Of a stretch of DNA of 64,000 nucleotides, positions 22,685-34,800 are shown piece after piece (position 1 is the first letter of the stretch; the number at the start of each line of letters is the position of its first letter). Source of the stretch: Musa acuminata AAA Group (Eukaryota > Streptophyta > Magnoliopsida > Zingiberales > Musaceae). The stretch lies in NCBI RefSeq assembly GCF_036884655.1, contig NC_088357.1, positions 10,817,501 through 10,881,500 on the forward strand. Reading direction: 5' to 3'. The notes under the pieces were generated by a model, which was given only the letters and a program-made list of their open reading frames with translations, was not told the origin of the DNA and ran no database searches. Made by a program: the position numbers and the translations under genes.

Positions 22685-24569
22685 TCTCTGGAACATCCAA
22701 GTATTGTTTTGAGGAGAGAAAGAGATGAGAGATGACAGTCTGGCGACGAGCTGACGTCCCGCCAACTCGGCCTCTCCTCCCCCCACGACCTGCTGCTACA
22801 GGCTGCTGCGTGCTATAATTACGCGACGCCAAACAACTCGTCTCGTCCCGAGCGCGGCTCCGTTCCCAGCTGACGTGCCCGCATCTGGTTGTCGCCACAG
22901 AACGCAGCACTTGTTCCTCTGCCAGCCGGGATTTCACGTACCAAAATGGATCTTGCTCAGCTGTATCCCACAATGCCAGGACGGGCGGCCGAGACCTCCT
23001 CCCTAAACTTCTCCCCAGCAGATAGCCATCTCACAGCTGTAACCTGCGCAGGTTGGGTTTGCGACACAGATGGGTTGTTTCTGGGATGCAGATTCATATT
23101 TTCGTTCGTAGATATGATCATCGCATTTATGGATCGTATTTTCTTATTTCACCTTCCCCCCCTTTATTCCTCTTGTTTGTAGAATCTACTCGTGGATATC
23201 TATCGTCTTTGTTCCATGTGATTTGGTTAGGGTGGCGAATCTGACGAGTTCTCCGTTCGTCCGTCCGACAAATGTAGCCCGGCCGAGTTGGCGAAAGCGA
23301 GATTTGCATCGGTGGATGGAGTGGATCTATCATCCATCGACCGTACCTTCCTACAAGTCGTATGCCCAAAGCCTTTGCAAACCCACGTTGACTTTGGTCT
23401 GGTCGTCCCCTTCGAATGATGAATCAAAAACAAATGCTATCTTAAAAGGTTCTCATGCACAAGTTTGACATTCCCAGTTTGGCCCAACCAAATTTGATAG
23501 CCTCAGTTGCATATCAATGTTGTTCTTAGATTTATGTTTTAATCATCAAATAAAAAACCCTACGATTGGGAAATGCAATTAGTAAGATTAACCAAGGAGA
23601 CTATTTGCTATAGGTTATCTTACACATTTGATGCTTTAGAAGAAGACGAGCCTCTTGTTCATCAAACATTGGAAGACATAAATAAAATATGTTCTTCGAG
23701 ATTTAGATGTTTTTATCCTATTGATGCAACTTAATCAACAAGACATGTTTATAAGCTTGGTATGATCTACTAAAGACGAAGCTAATAGCATAGAAAAATG
23801 ACTCCAATCATTCTAAAACAATTAACAAAGTTTTTACCAGTTAAGCTAGTCGATATCTTCTCGAAAAAACGAACTTATATAATTAAAAGAATGTGAATAT
23901 GTGTATCCAAACTTTTCAAATATGGAAAAGGATGTTAGTAATACTCGAATATTCGCATCGAATACTAGCTTGGCTGATAAAGATTTTTGATAGTTTATCG
24001 TAAAAAATTTGATCTTATTATTTCTACTTTTTTAGGTCTATATTTCTACTATTCCCTGCTTGAACATCAAGGTAAAATTTTACGAGGATCTCTTTTTGAC
24101 ATATGACTTGCTATCTTTTAAATTACTTGTTGTACCACAATGTGTCAAAAAGAAAAGCTCCTTCAAAGTCACACATGGATGGATATATGCTACATTCATT
24201 GCTTCACCATACTATCTCAATAGATTTTGCTTCCTCATCTTTGTTTTCTTTCTAACATAAAATAACATAAAACTAAAACATGTTTTTTTTTTTTTTTTTT
24301 TTAAATTTTAGATCTACAAATTTAAATCATTATAGATATCAAATTAACGTGACAAAAACAACAAACTTAGTGATAAAAAAAATTATGATTAAAAATATAA
24401 TTTAACTTAAAATAAGAAATAAGAAATAATATAATAAATAAAGAACAAAAGAGTACAAAATAATGATACAAGATAATGCAAGCCTTTTTCTTTCCTTTCT
24501 ATCTTAACTTAGCATATGACACAGTCTTCGCTTTCAAGTGCAACCAATCTGTTCTTCATGTTTCAATAA
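22685..24569. other. MOB1 promoter side and AT-rich intergenic DNA
   Basis: The first 500 bp are GC-rich and should contain the MOB1 promoter. A 166-codon minus-strand ORF overlaps this area but looks like leader DNA and repeat translation, not a protein. From 23450 the sequence is AT-rich and resembles nothing I recognise. Confidence 0.55.
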
Positions 24570-26655
24570 GAATAATTTAGTATTTATGATAATATGTCTT
24601 TTTTTTTTAAAAGATAAATGATGAAGACGATATTCGAATTCGAAACATTATGATAAACCATTAAATTTTTTAGCAGAATAATTTAGTATTTATGATAATA
24701 TGTCTTATTTTTTAAAAAGAAAAATAAATGAATTCAATACATTACGATACACCATTAAAATTTTTTAGCAGAATAATTTAGTATTTATGATAATATGTCT
24801 TATTTTTTTAAAAGAAAGATAAATGAATTCAAAACATTACGATAAACCATTAAAATTTTTAGCAGAATAATTTAGTATTTCTGATAATGTGTCTTATTTT
24901 TTTAAAAGAAAGAAAAATGAATTCAAAACATTACGATAAATCATTAAATTTTTTAGCAGAATAATTTAGTATTTATGATAATATGTCTTATTTTTTTAAA
25001 AGAAAGATAAATGAATTCAAAACATTACGATAAACCATTAAAATTTTTAGCAGAATAATTTAGTATTTATGATAATGTGTCTTATTTTTTTAAAAGAAAG
25101 AAAAATGAATTCAAAACATTACGATAAATCATTAAATTTTTTAGCAGAATAATTTAGTATTTATGATAATATGTCTTATTTTTTTAAAAGAAAGATAAAT
25201 GAATTCAATACATTACGATACACCATTAAAATTTTTTAGCAGAATAATTTAGTATTTATGATAATATGTCTTATTTTTTTAAAAGAAAGATAAATGAATT
25301 CAAAACATTACGATAAACCATTAAAATTTTTAGCAGAATAATTTAGTATTTATGATAATGTGTCTTATTTTTTTAAAAGAAAGAAAAATGAATTCAAAAC
25401 ATTACGATAAATCATTAAATTTTTTAGCAGAATAATTTAGTATTTATGATAATATGTCTTATTTTTTTAAAAGAAAGATAAATGAATTCAAAACATTACG
25501 ATAAACCATTAAAATTTTTAGCAGAATAATTTAGTATTTATGATAATGTGTCTTATTTTTTTAAAAGAAAGAAAAATGAATTCAAAACATTACGATAAAT
25601 CATTAAATTTTTTAGCAGAATAATTTAGTATTTATGATAATATGTCTTATTTTTTTAAAAGAAAGATAAATGAATTCAAAACATTACGATAAACCATTAA
25701 AATTTTTAGCAGAATAATTTAGTATTTATGATAATGTGTCTTATTTTTTTAAAAGAAAGAAAAATGAATTCAAAACATTACGATAAATCATTAAATTTTT
25801 TAGCAGAATAATTTAGTATTTATGATAATATGTCTTATTTTTTTAAAAGAAAGATAAATGAATTCAATACATTACGATACACCATTAAAATTTTTTAGCA
25901 GAATAATTTAGTATTTATGATAATATGTCTTATTTTTTTAAAAGAAAGATAAATGAATTCAAAACATTACGATAAACCAATAAAATTTTTAGCAGAATAA
26001 TTTAGTATTTATGATAATATGTCTTATTTTTTAAAAAGAAAGATAAATGAATTCAAAACATTACGATAAACCATTAAATTTTTTACCAGAATAATTTAGT
26101 ATTTATGATAATATGTCTTATTTTTTTTAAAAGAAAGATAAATGAATTCAAAACATTATGATAAACCATTAAATTTTTTAGCAGAATAATTTAGTATTTA
26201 TGATAATATGTCTTATTTTTTAAAAAGAAAAATAAATGAATTCAATACATTACGATACACCATTAAAATTTTTTAGCAGAATAATTTAGTATTTATGATA
26301 ATATGTCTTATTTTTTTAAAAGAAAGATAAATGAATTCAAAACATTACGATAAACCATTAAAATTTTTAGCAGAATAATTTAGTATTTATGATAATATGT
26401 CTTATTTTTTAAAAAGAAAGATAAATGAATTCAAAACATTACGATAAACCATTAAAATTTTTAGCAGAATAGTTTAGTATTTATGATAATGTCTTATTTT
26501 TTTAAAAGAAAGATAAATGAATTCAAAACATTACGATAAACCATTAAAATTTTTAGCAGAATAATTTAGTATTTATGATAATGTGTCTTATTTTTCTAAA
26601 GGAAAGATAAATGAATTCAAAACATTACGATAAACCATTAAATTTTTTAGCAGGT
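24570..26655. repeat. AT-rich minisatellite, about 22 copies of a 94-95 bp unit
   Basis: The motif GCAGAATAATTTAGTATTTA recurs every 94-95 bp (for example 24673, 24768, 24862, 24956). Each unit continues with GATAATATGTCTTA, a T-run, AAAAGAAAGATAAATGAATT and an ACATTACGATAAACCATTAAA stretch. Three unit types can be told apart: ATATGTC with AAGATAAATG, ATGTGTC with AAGAAAAATG, and a form with CAATACATTACGATACACC. They alternate non-randomly. The first copy (about 24577-24672) is the most divergent and contains an extra ATGATGAAGACGATATTCG stretch. There is no coding potential. Confidence 0.95.
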
Positions 26656-26845
26656 GATACCTTTCACCACCAAAATAAATACTCATTCATGTCATAGGGT
26701 GATGATAAGTAGAACCAAAGTTTTTGGACAACATGACCCGATACAAGAAGACAGTGGAATCGCTCGAATCGCGAAACCCATCACAACAGACGCAGACACT
26801 TCCGAGAGAGAGAGAGATCGGTGACGGTGGAAACCGTCAAATAAC

Positions 26846-27475
26846 TTAACCGGATCCTCCGAGCACCTTTTTTAGCTTCTTCACCTGTGCGTCGTCGAGG
26901 AAGGTGACCTTCTCCACCAGCGCAGATGGCAAGCTGTTGGCGAAGAGCGCGAACGCCGTTATCTGAAGTCCAGGGTTAGGGCTGCTGAAGGTGACGATGG
27001 CCACTGCGGTGACTCCCCCGGCGTTTACCTGGAAGTGAAGCAGGCCTTGTGGGAAGACCATGGTGTCCCCCTTGTGGAGCGTAGTGTAGTAGACACCGTT
27101 CGCGGAGGAGATGAAGCCGGCGAGGATCATGCCTTGGGTGACGACGAGCAGCTCAGAGCCACCTGGGTGGGTGTGGAGGGGGACCACGCCTCCAGGGGCA
27201 AGGTCGAGCCGAGCGGCGGAGATGCCGAGTCCGTTGACGCCAGGGAACTGGCCGACGAACGCAGGGGTCACGGCGGCCTTGATGATGTTGGAGGTGTTAC
27301 CCGCCTTACCGAGACCCTTGAAGACGAAGTCGTTGGTGGTGACATGAGAGACGTCCTTGCAAGGATAGCCTGCGGGGGTGTCAGAGGCGGAAATATCACC
27401 GACGCAGAAGTCCTGGACGGAGGCGTCGGCGGCGGACAGGAGGATGAGGAGAAGGAAGAGGAAGACGGGCAGCAT
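26846..27475 (-). CDS. Germin-like protein (secreted cupin), single exon
   Basis: A 209-residue ORF without introns. The first 19 or so residues ([18 protein letters not shown]) form a signal peptide, so the product should go to the cell wall. The mature part has the paired germin cysteines (DFCVGD and GYPCKD), an N-glycosylation site NTS, the first cupin box [16 protein letters not shown] with metal ligands His, His and Glu, and the second box [11 protein letters not shown] with the fourth ligand His. The pattern is close to the ABP19/ABP20-like germin subfamily. Family members bind manganese, and some are superoxide dismutases or oxalate oxidases. Which activity applies cannot be told. Length and lack of introns suit the family. 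Confidence 0.93.
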   Translation of the reverse strand: MLPVFLFLLLILLSAADASVQDFCVGDISASDTPAGYPCKDVSHVTTNDFVFKGLGKAGNTSNIIKAAVTPAFVGQFPGVNGLGISAARLDLAPGGVVPLHTHPGGSELLVVTQGMILAGFISSANGVYYTTLHKGDTMVFPQGLLHFQVNAGGVTAVAIVTFSSPNPGLQITAFALFANSLPSALVEKVTFLDDAQVKKLKKVLGGSG

Positions 27476-27550
27476 TGTTGCTATATATATCCTTCTCTCT
27501 CTTCTTCCGCTTCTTTCTCTGGTGTTTGCTTCAGTATGGTCTGTTGGGCA

Positions 27551-27557
27551 TTATATA
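27551..27557 (-). promoter_or_regulatory. TATA box of the germin-like gene
   Basis: The minus strand reads CTATATAATG here, about 76 bp upstream of the ATG at 27475. That leaves a leader of roughly 45 bp, normal for a plant gene. Confidence 0.65.
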
Positions 27558-28338
27558 GATACAAGGGTTGAGAATGGCATATGGAGGAAGGAGACGAGGG
27601 TGGCTTCACGTGCATGGAGATACCGACGTCGTAGGAAGAAGACGCATCGGTGAGCTGGAAGAGCACGTGAAGTTCTGTCGTCGACTAAGATTTTGGGTCC
27701 CTCTATTTGTGGGGCGAGAGCAAGTGGGATAAGATCTTCCGCGTGCAAGGACAAAAGGACACTTTTTTACTGAGCGATGATTAGCAATTAATAAAGAATT
27801 CTTCTTACCTTGAAAGAACCATTTTCTTTCATTGAAATCGAACGAAATGAGTTGATACTTATCCTAGGTGGTCACGGGCATGACTTGCAGCACGCTAGGC
27901 AAGAACGCGTCTCTCTCTTTTAATCCAATCATAAAACCCAAAATATGTACTTAGAGCATAAAAGAGATGATTATTAATTGATGTTCCGTCGACGTCTGGT
28001 CCATATCCATCATCACACGACAAGGCGAGAAAAGACACATGACAGCTCTGTGGGTCAACTGACTCACAGCTTCGGGCATTAAGACAAAGCTCCATAAAGC
28101 AGCGGAGATATATTTGTGTGGATGGAAGCAATTCTCCTTTTTTTTTTGTTTTATGGATGAGGGGAGAGGAGGAGGATGGACATTCTCCTTGCGCCAAGAT
28201 AAGATGATAAGTCTTTGAAGCATTAGTTCCATAGGCGGTTGAGAATGGCAGGTGATACCGTGTGTTCATTGGTTGTGGTCCCAACTGGATCACTTCTTCT
28301 GGTCCAATAACCGTGTCATTGTTTAGCGTCTTTGACGG

Positions 28339-28381
<43 letters not shown>

Positions 28382-28877
28382 TGCCGAAGCCTAGCTTTCT
28401 GTGTCATTGTTTAGCGTAGTTAATGCTGAACAAGCCAACTTTCTCTCTCAAGGACTACTGGATGGATGAGAGGTTTATTCCAAAACGGAAACCTTAAAAT
28501 TTTGTTTAATTAATTTACATATTTTTTTTTTTTACGTTTTAATTAAATTTAGTGACAATAAATACATATAACCGTTGTGACAATATTATATCTCAATTAG
28601 ATGTAAGTTTCGATTCATTGGAGGAATAAATATATCTACTCAAATCGAATCCATTAATGGAGCATGATCGACCATATCCTTCGGGTGGCACTCCCAAACG
28701 AAGCCATTCCAGAAAAAGGAACGGGTAGCACAGCATGTAGGTTTCGGAACTCAAGTGCAGTGGCATATAGTAGCGACTAAAATGCATCTCGCATAGTTTA
28801 TTTAAAGTTCCATGACCACTTGGAACGATGCAGATGGTTGGTGAGATTGATCACGCCCGGGCAGGTCCTCGTTGTGT
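27558..28877. other. Intergenic region between the germin-like and ALDH10 genes
   Basis: Contains the upstream region of the germin-like gene, a TA microsatellite, and the 3' flank of the ALDH10 gene. Minus-strand ORFs at 27895-28407 run through the TA repeat and have no recognisable domain. Confidence 0.6.
28342..28379. repeat. TA dinucleotide microsatellite
   Basis: An uninterrupted AT/TA tract of about 38 bp. Confidence 0.95.
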
Positions 28878-31800
28878 CTACAGCTTGGATGGAGACGGAT
28901 ACCAGCCCCACGGGTCATCTGATATGTATTCGGTGACCTGCTTGACGCTCAAGTAGTTATCCAGCCCCCTGTTGTACAGAGAAAGGAAAAGCATGATAGA
29001 GAAAAATGCAAGAGACGACGGACTGCAAAGATTTTTACCAGACTCACCATTCACCAAGTTCACGCCCGAAACCACTGCGCTTGGTTCCTCCCCAAGGAGC
29101 TTGACAGAAGCAGGGTTGCGAGCAATTTACCCAAATAACTCCCGCTTGAATCATCTGAATGGGCAAAGAAAATTCTGAGCTTGCTTGACCAAGAAAATTT
29201 CCCACTCAAATGCAGCTCCTTAAAGTTGGTTTTACTTATATTTCTGACTGGCTAAACCAAAGTAGGGGAGAGGTACAAATTCTGATGTTAAATACCACCA
29301 AATCCGGTCCATCTGGTTAGATGACTTGGTACTTTGCTACAAATGCCTAGTGACGTACAGGTAACTCATATCTCATAATTACTTTTGTATCATCATGCCA
29401 TGTGAATCTTGTTTCCAATGTAGTTTCATTTTCTGTGACTTGTAACATGAATGATATAAACAGACCTTACATACAAATTAAATAACATAAAAAATACGAA
29501 TAAAATAGAGAAAATGGAGGATCCTAAAGCATCATAAAGTAGAAGGTTTTGATATCGTTGATTAATTATTAAAAAAAAGAATTGAAAAAAAAAAAAGATT
29601 GCTCACAGAACTAGGCAAAATAGTGAAAATGGAGAGGCATGTTCTGATGAGTGATCCATGACCACCTAAAATCCTCTTAGGTTAAACAAGTACCCTTTCT
29701 CATGTTGATATGGATATATTGCACAATGATACAATATGTCTGGGCTCCACTCTTCCTAAAAGAGGAAGTAGAAAGTTGATATGGATATTAAAGAATATCA
29801 AAAAACATTAAACTGACACATGGTATGATGGAGTGTAACAATGGACTCATATGTACCACCCGTACTAGGTGGTACACCATGGTACCATGAAAACCTTGCT
29901 ACTACCAACTCTCCAATATTACCATCATCTATACCACCTCATCACAATAACTACTGTTGTTATCCTGTCACCACCTCATCACTAAGTTTCCCATTGTGTC
30001 CACCACCATGCCATCATTGATTCTACCACCACTACCATGTCGTTGCAATCAAGGTCTAAACTATCAGGCAAGTTGCCCAGTACAAGCTAGTATTTACTGG
30101 TTCAACACTAAACCAGCTTGAAAACCAACCTGTTTCACTCAGTTTGGTTCTTGCCAAACAAACTGCTCAGTATAGTTTTTCATATCTCGTGTACTGCCTG
30201 GTATTTGACTGTCGTACTTAATTACCAAGCAGTAAGTATACTGCCCAATACTTGTATCCAGAACTCCCTCCCACATCATGGGCACCCCTTTTTTTCCTTT
30301 TGTTCTTACACACACAACCTCATTCTCCAAACTTCTTCTTTCTCAAGGTCAATTGCAAAAAATAAAGTTCCATTATGAAGAAATCATCCTCATTTTTTAT
30401 TCACACAAGTTATACCCAAAACTCAATAATTTTTTTTTGTTTTGTTGAATGAAATTATGTTATCATGACATCTTCATCTTAAGCTCACAAAATCATGGAT
30501 TCTGGCTTCTATTTTGGCTTAGGTTTGACCTTTCTTTGTAGATCGATAAATAAATCTTATTTAATTTCTTGCTGAAATAAGGTGGATCTATGCAAATATA
30601 TCATATATCTATTTAATTTGAAGCTAGATCTGCTCGGAACTGTCAGAAACTGGCATAAATCTAAGCCAAAATTTGTTCAAACCAAACTAAGATCCATTCG
30701 AATCCGACCAACATCTATGTAGATCCAACTTAGATCCATGCAGAATTAGACTAGATTCATGTTCAACAAAAATAAATCCATGGGGTCCTAACCTAAAATC
30801 ATGTAGATCTAGGTCATATTTACTACTCAGTTCCAAATTTTATAATTATGTACTTGAATGAGCTTGTCAATGTCTGTAGGGTACTGACAGAAACAGCAAA
30901 GTAATGATCTAATGTGGTAGCAAGTCACTTGGAGCACTGTCAACATTCGCAATTTGTCTGCTGTGATTACATACTGATTGTAGTGGAGGACTACTCCGAC
31001 TGAAGAAACATTTTACTGATGGATTTTCCGATATGGCCAAATCAACCATGGTGAACACCAAAAATCAAAGTATCTTTTAGGATAGAGTTGGTTACCAGAA
31101 AATTATTAAGACTACAAAAAAAAGCTAGAGGGAAGCACCTTGACAGATGAGCATCCGAATCTCATTTGAGTTTATGTCTTATTTATAACTAATATGTCAA
31201 ACTTCTTTTATCTTCATTGGGTTAATGTCTTGTTTGCTTTAGCTCATATCTGTTAAACATTAGTAATAAATTGCTCTCTCAACTCAATAGTTAAATTAGG
31301 AAATAAATTGCTCTCCAAGCTCAATAGTTAAATTAGTAATAAATTGCTCTCTCAACTCAATAGTTATTGTCTCTATTGAGACATCAGATTGGTTAGTACA
31401 TTGTTGTACAAGTGATAAATCTCATATTCGAGTTCACGTATGAGCGTCAAGTATGCAATTTAATATAACAAAAAATTATTTATTTTATAAACTCAATAGT
31501 GGTTTGAATAGGCGCCCGGGCGCTCGCCTAGGGGCTCGGGTGACGCAAGGCAAGGTCAGAGCGCCTCAAAGATTGACCAAGTGATGCGCTTCGATGAAGT
31601 TCCACTTGGACACTCACCTAAACCTAGGCACCGGGCACCTCAATTGAGCGTCCGAATGAAACAAAATAATCAAACCAGACTATTAAATTTGGTTCAATTG
31701 AACAATAGCTAGTTGGTTTGATTGAACCAACTAAGCTACATAATGTTATTATACTTGCGCAAAACCCACCCCGAGCGCCTTGCTTCATTTCTAGGTGGTG

Positions 31801-34800
31801 CGCTTCAAAGAGGCACCGCCTGGGTACTCGCCTGAGCCTAGGAGCCGAGCTCTTCGGGCGAGTGCCCGAGTTAAACCAGGAGACCAAGCCAGTGTTTTAG
31901 GTCTGATTCGATCTCCGGTGCTTTAGTTGGTTCGATCGAACCAACTAAAGCATTGATATCAGCCTTCCTCTCGCAACTTCCCCAACCCTAACCCTGCTCG
32001 CCGCTCTCGCTCCCGTTGCCGTTGCCATTGTCGCCACTCCCGCTGCCGCTGCCACTGTCGTCGCTCCCGCTACTCGCTGCTACCACTGCCGCTGCTCTCA
32101 ATCAGTAGCCTCGATCTTCCTCTTACTCATACTCTTCTCACTTCAATAGTATACTGTTAATAGTATATTAACAGTATACTACTAACTGTATACTAATAAT
32201 AATATTTTTTATTTAAATAATTATATTTATTAATTATATTATATATCTTTATATTTTAGCGCATCGCTTCGCTCGAGCGAACGCCTAGCGCCTCAGGCGT
32301 TTTTAGACCTTGGCGCCTAGCGCTTTTTAAACTGGTTTAGTATCATGTCATTACACATGGTTGGAATACAACAGAGATGAAGATAGCTGAAAAAAATGAT
32401 ATATTTGATTGCAAACAAGCCAAATTTGATGTCATCAACAAGATGCATGGTCTACTGTTTTAAAATCAATGACAGTAGGAAATAGTATTCCAGGTTCTAC
32501 CTCAGATATTCGCTGGCAACGCTCAGTATCTTTAGAAATCACAGCGCCTGCCAAGCCATAACTGGAAAAAAAACAAGTAATATCAGTGGGCATAACAACA
32601 ATTTTATGTGCAGAATCTCAGATATTGCTTCAGTAACATGGGTAAGCAACTCACTGAGTATCATTTGCAAGTTCAATAGCTTCTTCTTCAGTCCTAAATG
32701 TCTTAACACAAAGAACAGGCCCAAAAATTTCCTCTCTCCAAATTTGCATAGATGTTTCCACATTTGTTATAATTGTTGGTTCAACAAAATACCCTTTCTC
32801 TAAATGCTGGCATTAGCTGATAATGTCAATAAATCCATATTGCTCCTTAAGTACAAAAGTGCAGAACAACAGAAGAGTATCATTCACCTGTGGGCGTCCA
32901 CCTCCGCATAGAATAGTTGCCCCTTCACTTTTTGCAGTTGAAATAAACTTGTTTATCTTTTCATACTGAATCAATTAACATATAGTTAGATGGCAATTTA
33001 CACTGTTCTTTTGGGAATCTGAGTCGTATATGCATAAATATTCTGCTTTACAATGCCATTAACAGAAATGACATCTTTATAGATCAAATATAGATTTAAG
33101 ATCCTGGAAATACTAGGATAGAATTGCAAAAAAAAAAAAGAAAACTTAGTAGTAGGTAATCCACTGCTAACTAGGGAAGCCTGTTGTGAGGTATTTGCAA
33201 TGCATCAGTCCTTCAAACAGAAAAAAAAATAATCTTATAAAAAAAAGCATGTAGGACAAATACATAAACAATAATGGTTTTGTTTAGTTTTCAAGAAATG
33301 ATATTATGGTCCCAAAAACCCTTATCTGAACATATTTGTCTATGTCAGTAACAGATGATGCTCACCAAGTTCTCATAGCAGGTTATGCTCCGGTGAAAAT
33401 TAGAAATAGGATGACTGGCTTTAAACTGATGCTAATTTCTTTAGAATTGTACAAGTACTCAACAACTTTGATATTTTGAATAAATCCAGATGTGGTGGAC
33501 ATCATCTGCACGCAGATCAAGATTCTAAAAGCCAAGTCAGAGTTATCAGTTACATGTTCTGCTACCACCCAACCAGAAGAAGGGAAAAGAAAACCTTGTC
33601 ACATAAAAGACTTGCCTCAAAAGATAAGATATACAATCCAAGCTGTAGCTCTCTGGTTGGCAGTGTTATATGTAAGTTGACAGCTAGTGTTCACCACTTA
33701 TCCTTTCAGCTGGAATTTAAAAAGGATTGCATGAATCTTACTAATTTATTCTTTCTACCTTGGTTGCCCCATCTGTTGTCATGCTTTGTATATTTTCTCT
33801 ACTTTTCTCATATCCAAGTATATGAATATCTTTTACACTATTCTCTCTCCACAACCATCCTACTTCATGTCATTTTCAAAGTTTTTTCCTCGACATAATG
33901 GTTGTACCTGCTATAGGCAGCCATGTGGTTGTAACACCTACAAACTACTAAGAAAATTTAATATATGATTGTAAATATCAGGAAAGGTGGTTTCTATCAA
34001 GCTTAGAGATCACACAGATCGGAAGTAGGTAACCTGGGACTTATGAAAGACTCCTGCTAGTCAGGTCTATTTCCCAATTTGCCACAGCTATGAATTTGGC
34101 ATCAAGTATAGATGGTCCATGTTACATTGACAACTATTTGTAGAAGTTTGTCAAATCTCCATTTGAGTCTTTTACAATTGAGTTTGACTCTATGGCCGAC
34201 CTCATATTGAATGACATAGTAAAGAACATGGTATGCAATTTCGAATAGTACCGCCCGGTACGGGCGGTACATATCGGTCCGACGGCATACCGGTACGCGG
34301 ACCGCCCGCTACCGGACGGAACGTGCTACAGTAAGAGGAAGAAATATTTAAAATCACTCGGTACGCCCTGGTGTACCGAGCAATACACAGTACTGTACCA
34401 TACCGAGCCAACCTCGAAACACCGGTATGGTATGGTATTGCATACCTTGGTAAAGAAGGCACAGAAAGAGACATTTTAACAAGCCTAGAAACAGCGAATT
34501 CGCACTTCAAACATTCTACAGTAGGAATAAAATCACCACAATATTTAACTTCTGACTAAGATAATATAGACAATTAGCAAGAGGATATTAAATATGAACT
34601 TATAAACTATAAATGTGTATAAAAGAAAGGATGGCGTTTGGAATAAGACTTTAAAAGAACACAGCAGACCGCATAGTGCCCTCGAAGAAATAAGAAAGAG
34701 TAAACAAAGAGTTCAAGGCCTAAATTACTTGTCCAATTGAGATGTTAATACAGCCAAATGTTCTTAAATAAGTTGCAAAGATAAATGGCGCAGAGGAAAT

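Noticed and set aside
22473..22973. 166-codon minus-strand ORF upstream of MOB1
   Set aside because: It runs through the GAA/GAG microsatellite and the MOB1 leader and has no family resemblance.
24570..26655. Regularly spaced repeats reminiscent of a CRISPR array
   Set aside because: The units are head-to-tail copies with no unique spacers, in a eukaryotic intron-rich context. It is a minisatellite.
27035..27571. 178-codon plus-strand ORF opposite the germin-like gene
   Set aside because: It is the complement of a well-supported, GC-rich coding exon; composition alone explains the open frame.
28342..28379. TA repeat as a promoter element of ALDH10 or the germin-like gene
   Set aside because: It lies 3' of ALDH10 and almost 900 bp upstream of the germin-like ATG. 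It is a plain microsatellite.
30051..30260. Possible MITE-like block with CAAGGTCTAAAC start and CAGTA/TACTG repeats
   Set aside because: No matching right end or target duplication could be found.
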